From Symbiodinium kawagutii (lineage: Eukaryota; Sar; Dinophyceae; Suessiales; Symbiodiniaceae), in assembly GCA_009767595.1 (NCBI GenBank), contig VSDK01021623.1, positions 129,532 to 193,531 on the forward strand: DNA of 64,000 nucleotides, given 5' to 3'. This document shows positions 63,467-64,000 of this stretch, piece after piece. The notes beneath the pieces were generated by a model. It saw nothing but the letters and a program-made list of their open reading frames with translations. It was not told where the DNA came from and ran no database searches. A program made the position numbers and the translations under genes. Within the stretch, counting starts at the first letter, position 1. The number at the start of each line of letters is the position of its first letter.

Positions 63467-64000
63467 ATGGCCAGTGGCAGTGGTGGATCCGGTGATCGCG
63501 CCCTGGTTGAGATTCATGTGGTCTGCTTGAATGGCGAAGAGATTATCATGAGCCTTTGCCGTTCCACATTGGGAATCGAAGTGCTCCGGATGGTTGTAAG
63601 GCAGCTTCCCCCAAAGAGAGGTGCAAAGCCCACTCTCCAATACAATTGTTCGCCGCTGATGCTGCACCAAACATTGCAGGAGCAAGGCATAGAGAGTGAA
63701 GTTGCGACATTGTCCTGCACCTACATTCCCACGGATGTAGGTGCTGCGTGGAGATTTGTGAAAGGGTTCTCTGTTTCTGACAGAGAAATCGCACTAGAAG
63801 GGATCACACAGATAAAATGTGCACCATGCAGTGACTATTTGTACCATCTTCCCCGGAGCCTGACTACTTTGACGTTTGCTAGTCGATTCAACCGGAGCCT
63901 TGCTCAGGTGTCCTTTCCGAGCAGCCTGCAAACTCTGACTTTTGGCTCTGACTTCAACCAGAGCCTTGATCGGGCCACCTTGCCCAGCAACCTGCAAACT
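63467..64000 (+). CDS. ubiquitin-like N-terminus followed by LQTLTFG repeats, 3' truncated by window
   Basis: 178 codons, uninterrupted from ATG to the window edge. After a Gly/Ser start (MASGSGGSGD) residues about 13-90 have the shape of a ubiquitin-like domain (VEIHVVCLNGEEIIMSL; LRMVVRQLPPKRGAKPTLQY; LQEQGIESEVATLSCTYI). A linker follows (about 95-125), then 23-residue leucine-rich/FNIP-like repeats beginning near residue 128: LP.SL.TLTF...FN.SL...(S/T)(F/L)P, continuing off the end. Repeats of this kind form a protein-binding solenoid. The architecture is one I associate with a multi-copy dinoflagellate family of unknown role. No intron is seen in this part. The most secure host gene in the window. 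Confidence 0.85.
   Translation, partial: MASGSGGSGDRALVEIHVVCLNGEEIIMSLCRSTLGIEVLRMVVRQLPPKRGAKPTLQYNCSPLMLHQTLQEQGIESEVATLSCTYIPTDVGAAWRFVKGFSVSDREIALEGITQIKCAPCSDYLYHLPRSLTTLTFASRFNRSLAQVSFPSSLQTLTFGSDFNQSLDRATLPSNLQT

Overview
The window looks like nuclear DNA of a dinoflagellate, most likely of the Symbiodiniaceae/Suessiales type. The sequence grounds are: a very low density of intact genes; short GC-rich coding islands bounded by AG and GT in a sea of repeats; a copia-type LTR retrotransposon; and, at the right end, the start of a gene joining a ubiquitin-like N-terminus to 'LPxxLQTLTFGxxFNQSL' repeats, a style I associate with dinoflagellates. The species assignment is inference. There are no bacterial operons, rRNA genes, clear tRNA genes or CRISPR arrays.

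Layout. From 1 to about 32,200 the sequence is repeat-rich and AT-leaning, with isolated islands of 40-250 bases that read as candidate exons, mostly on the + strand. The best are 628-690, 10922-11057 (truncated by a 367-base N gap), 12410-12523, 22813-22903, 29994-30076, 31253-31496 and 31975-32082. A complete Ty1/copia-like element lies at 32229-41490 on the minus strand. It has identical 202-base LTRs, a 5-base target duplication (ATATT), a primer-binding site and gag, protease, integrase, reverse transcriptase and RNase H regions. It also carries a cytosine-methyltransferase-like domain between protease and integrase and an unexplained 236-residue ORF after RNase H. A 647-base tandem duplication repeats the protease region and breaks the frame. 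From 41,500 to 63,400 the island-and-repeat pattern resumes, again mainly + strand. An intact ATG-initiated gene begins at 63467 and runs off the end.

The non-coding part is built largely from at least five families of roughly 100-120 base elements (A-E here). Families A, B, D and E have terminal inverted repeats and look like MITEs; family C has weaker ends and often abuts candidate exons. One pair of family A copies lies head-to-tail, each flanked by ATATG. Diffuse AACCATCATT-type cryptic repeats, several microsatellites, an 18-base minisatellite and a cluster of fourteen CATTCTATAAA motifs fill much of the rest.

The retrotransposon proteins would act together: Gag particle, protease maturation, reverse transcription and RNase H, then integration. 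This copy has a disrupted frame in gag, at the protease duplication and before RNase H, so if the sequence is right it would depend on frameshifting or on helper copies. Most host islands are proposed from reading-frame and splice-site inspection alone. Exon boundaries, and in some cases strand, are tentative, and some islands may be gene relics.
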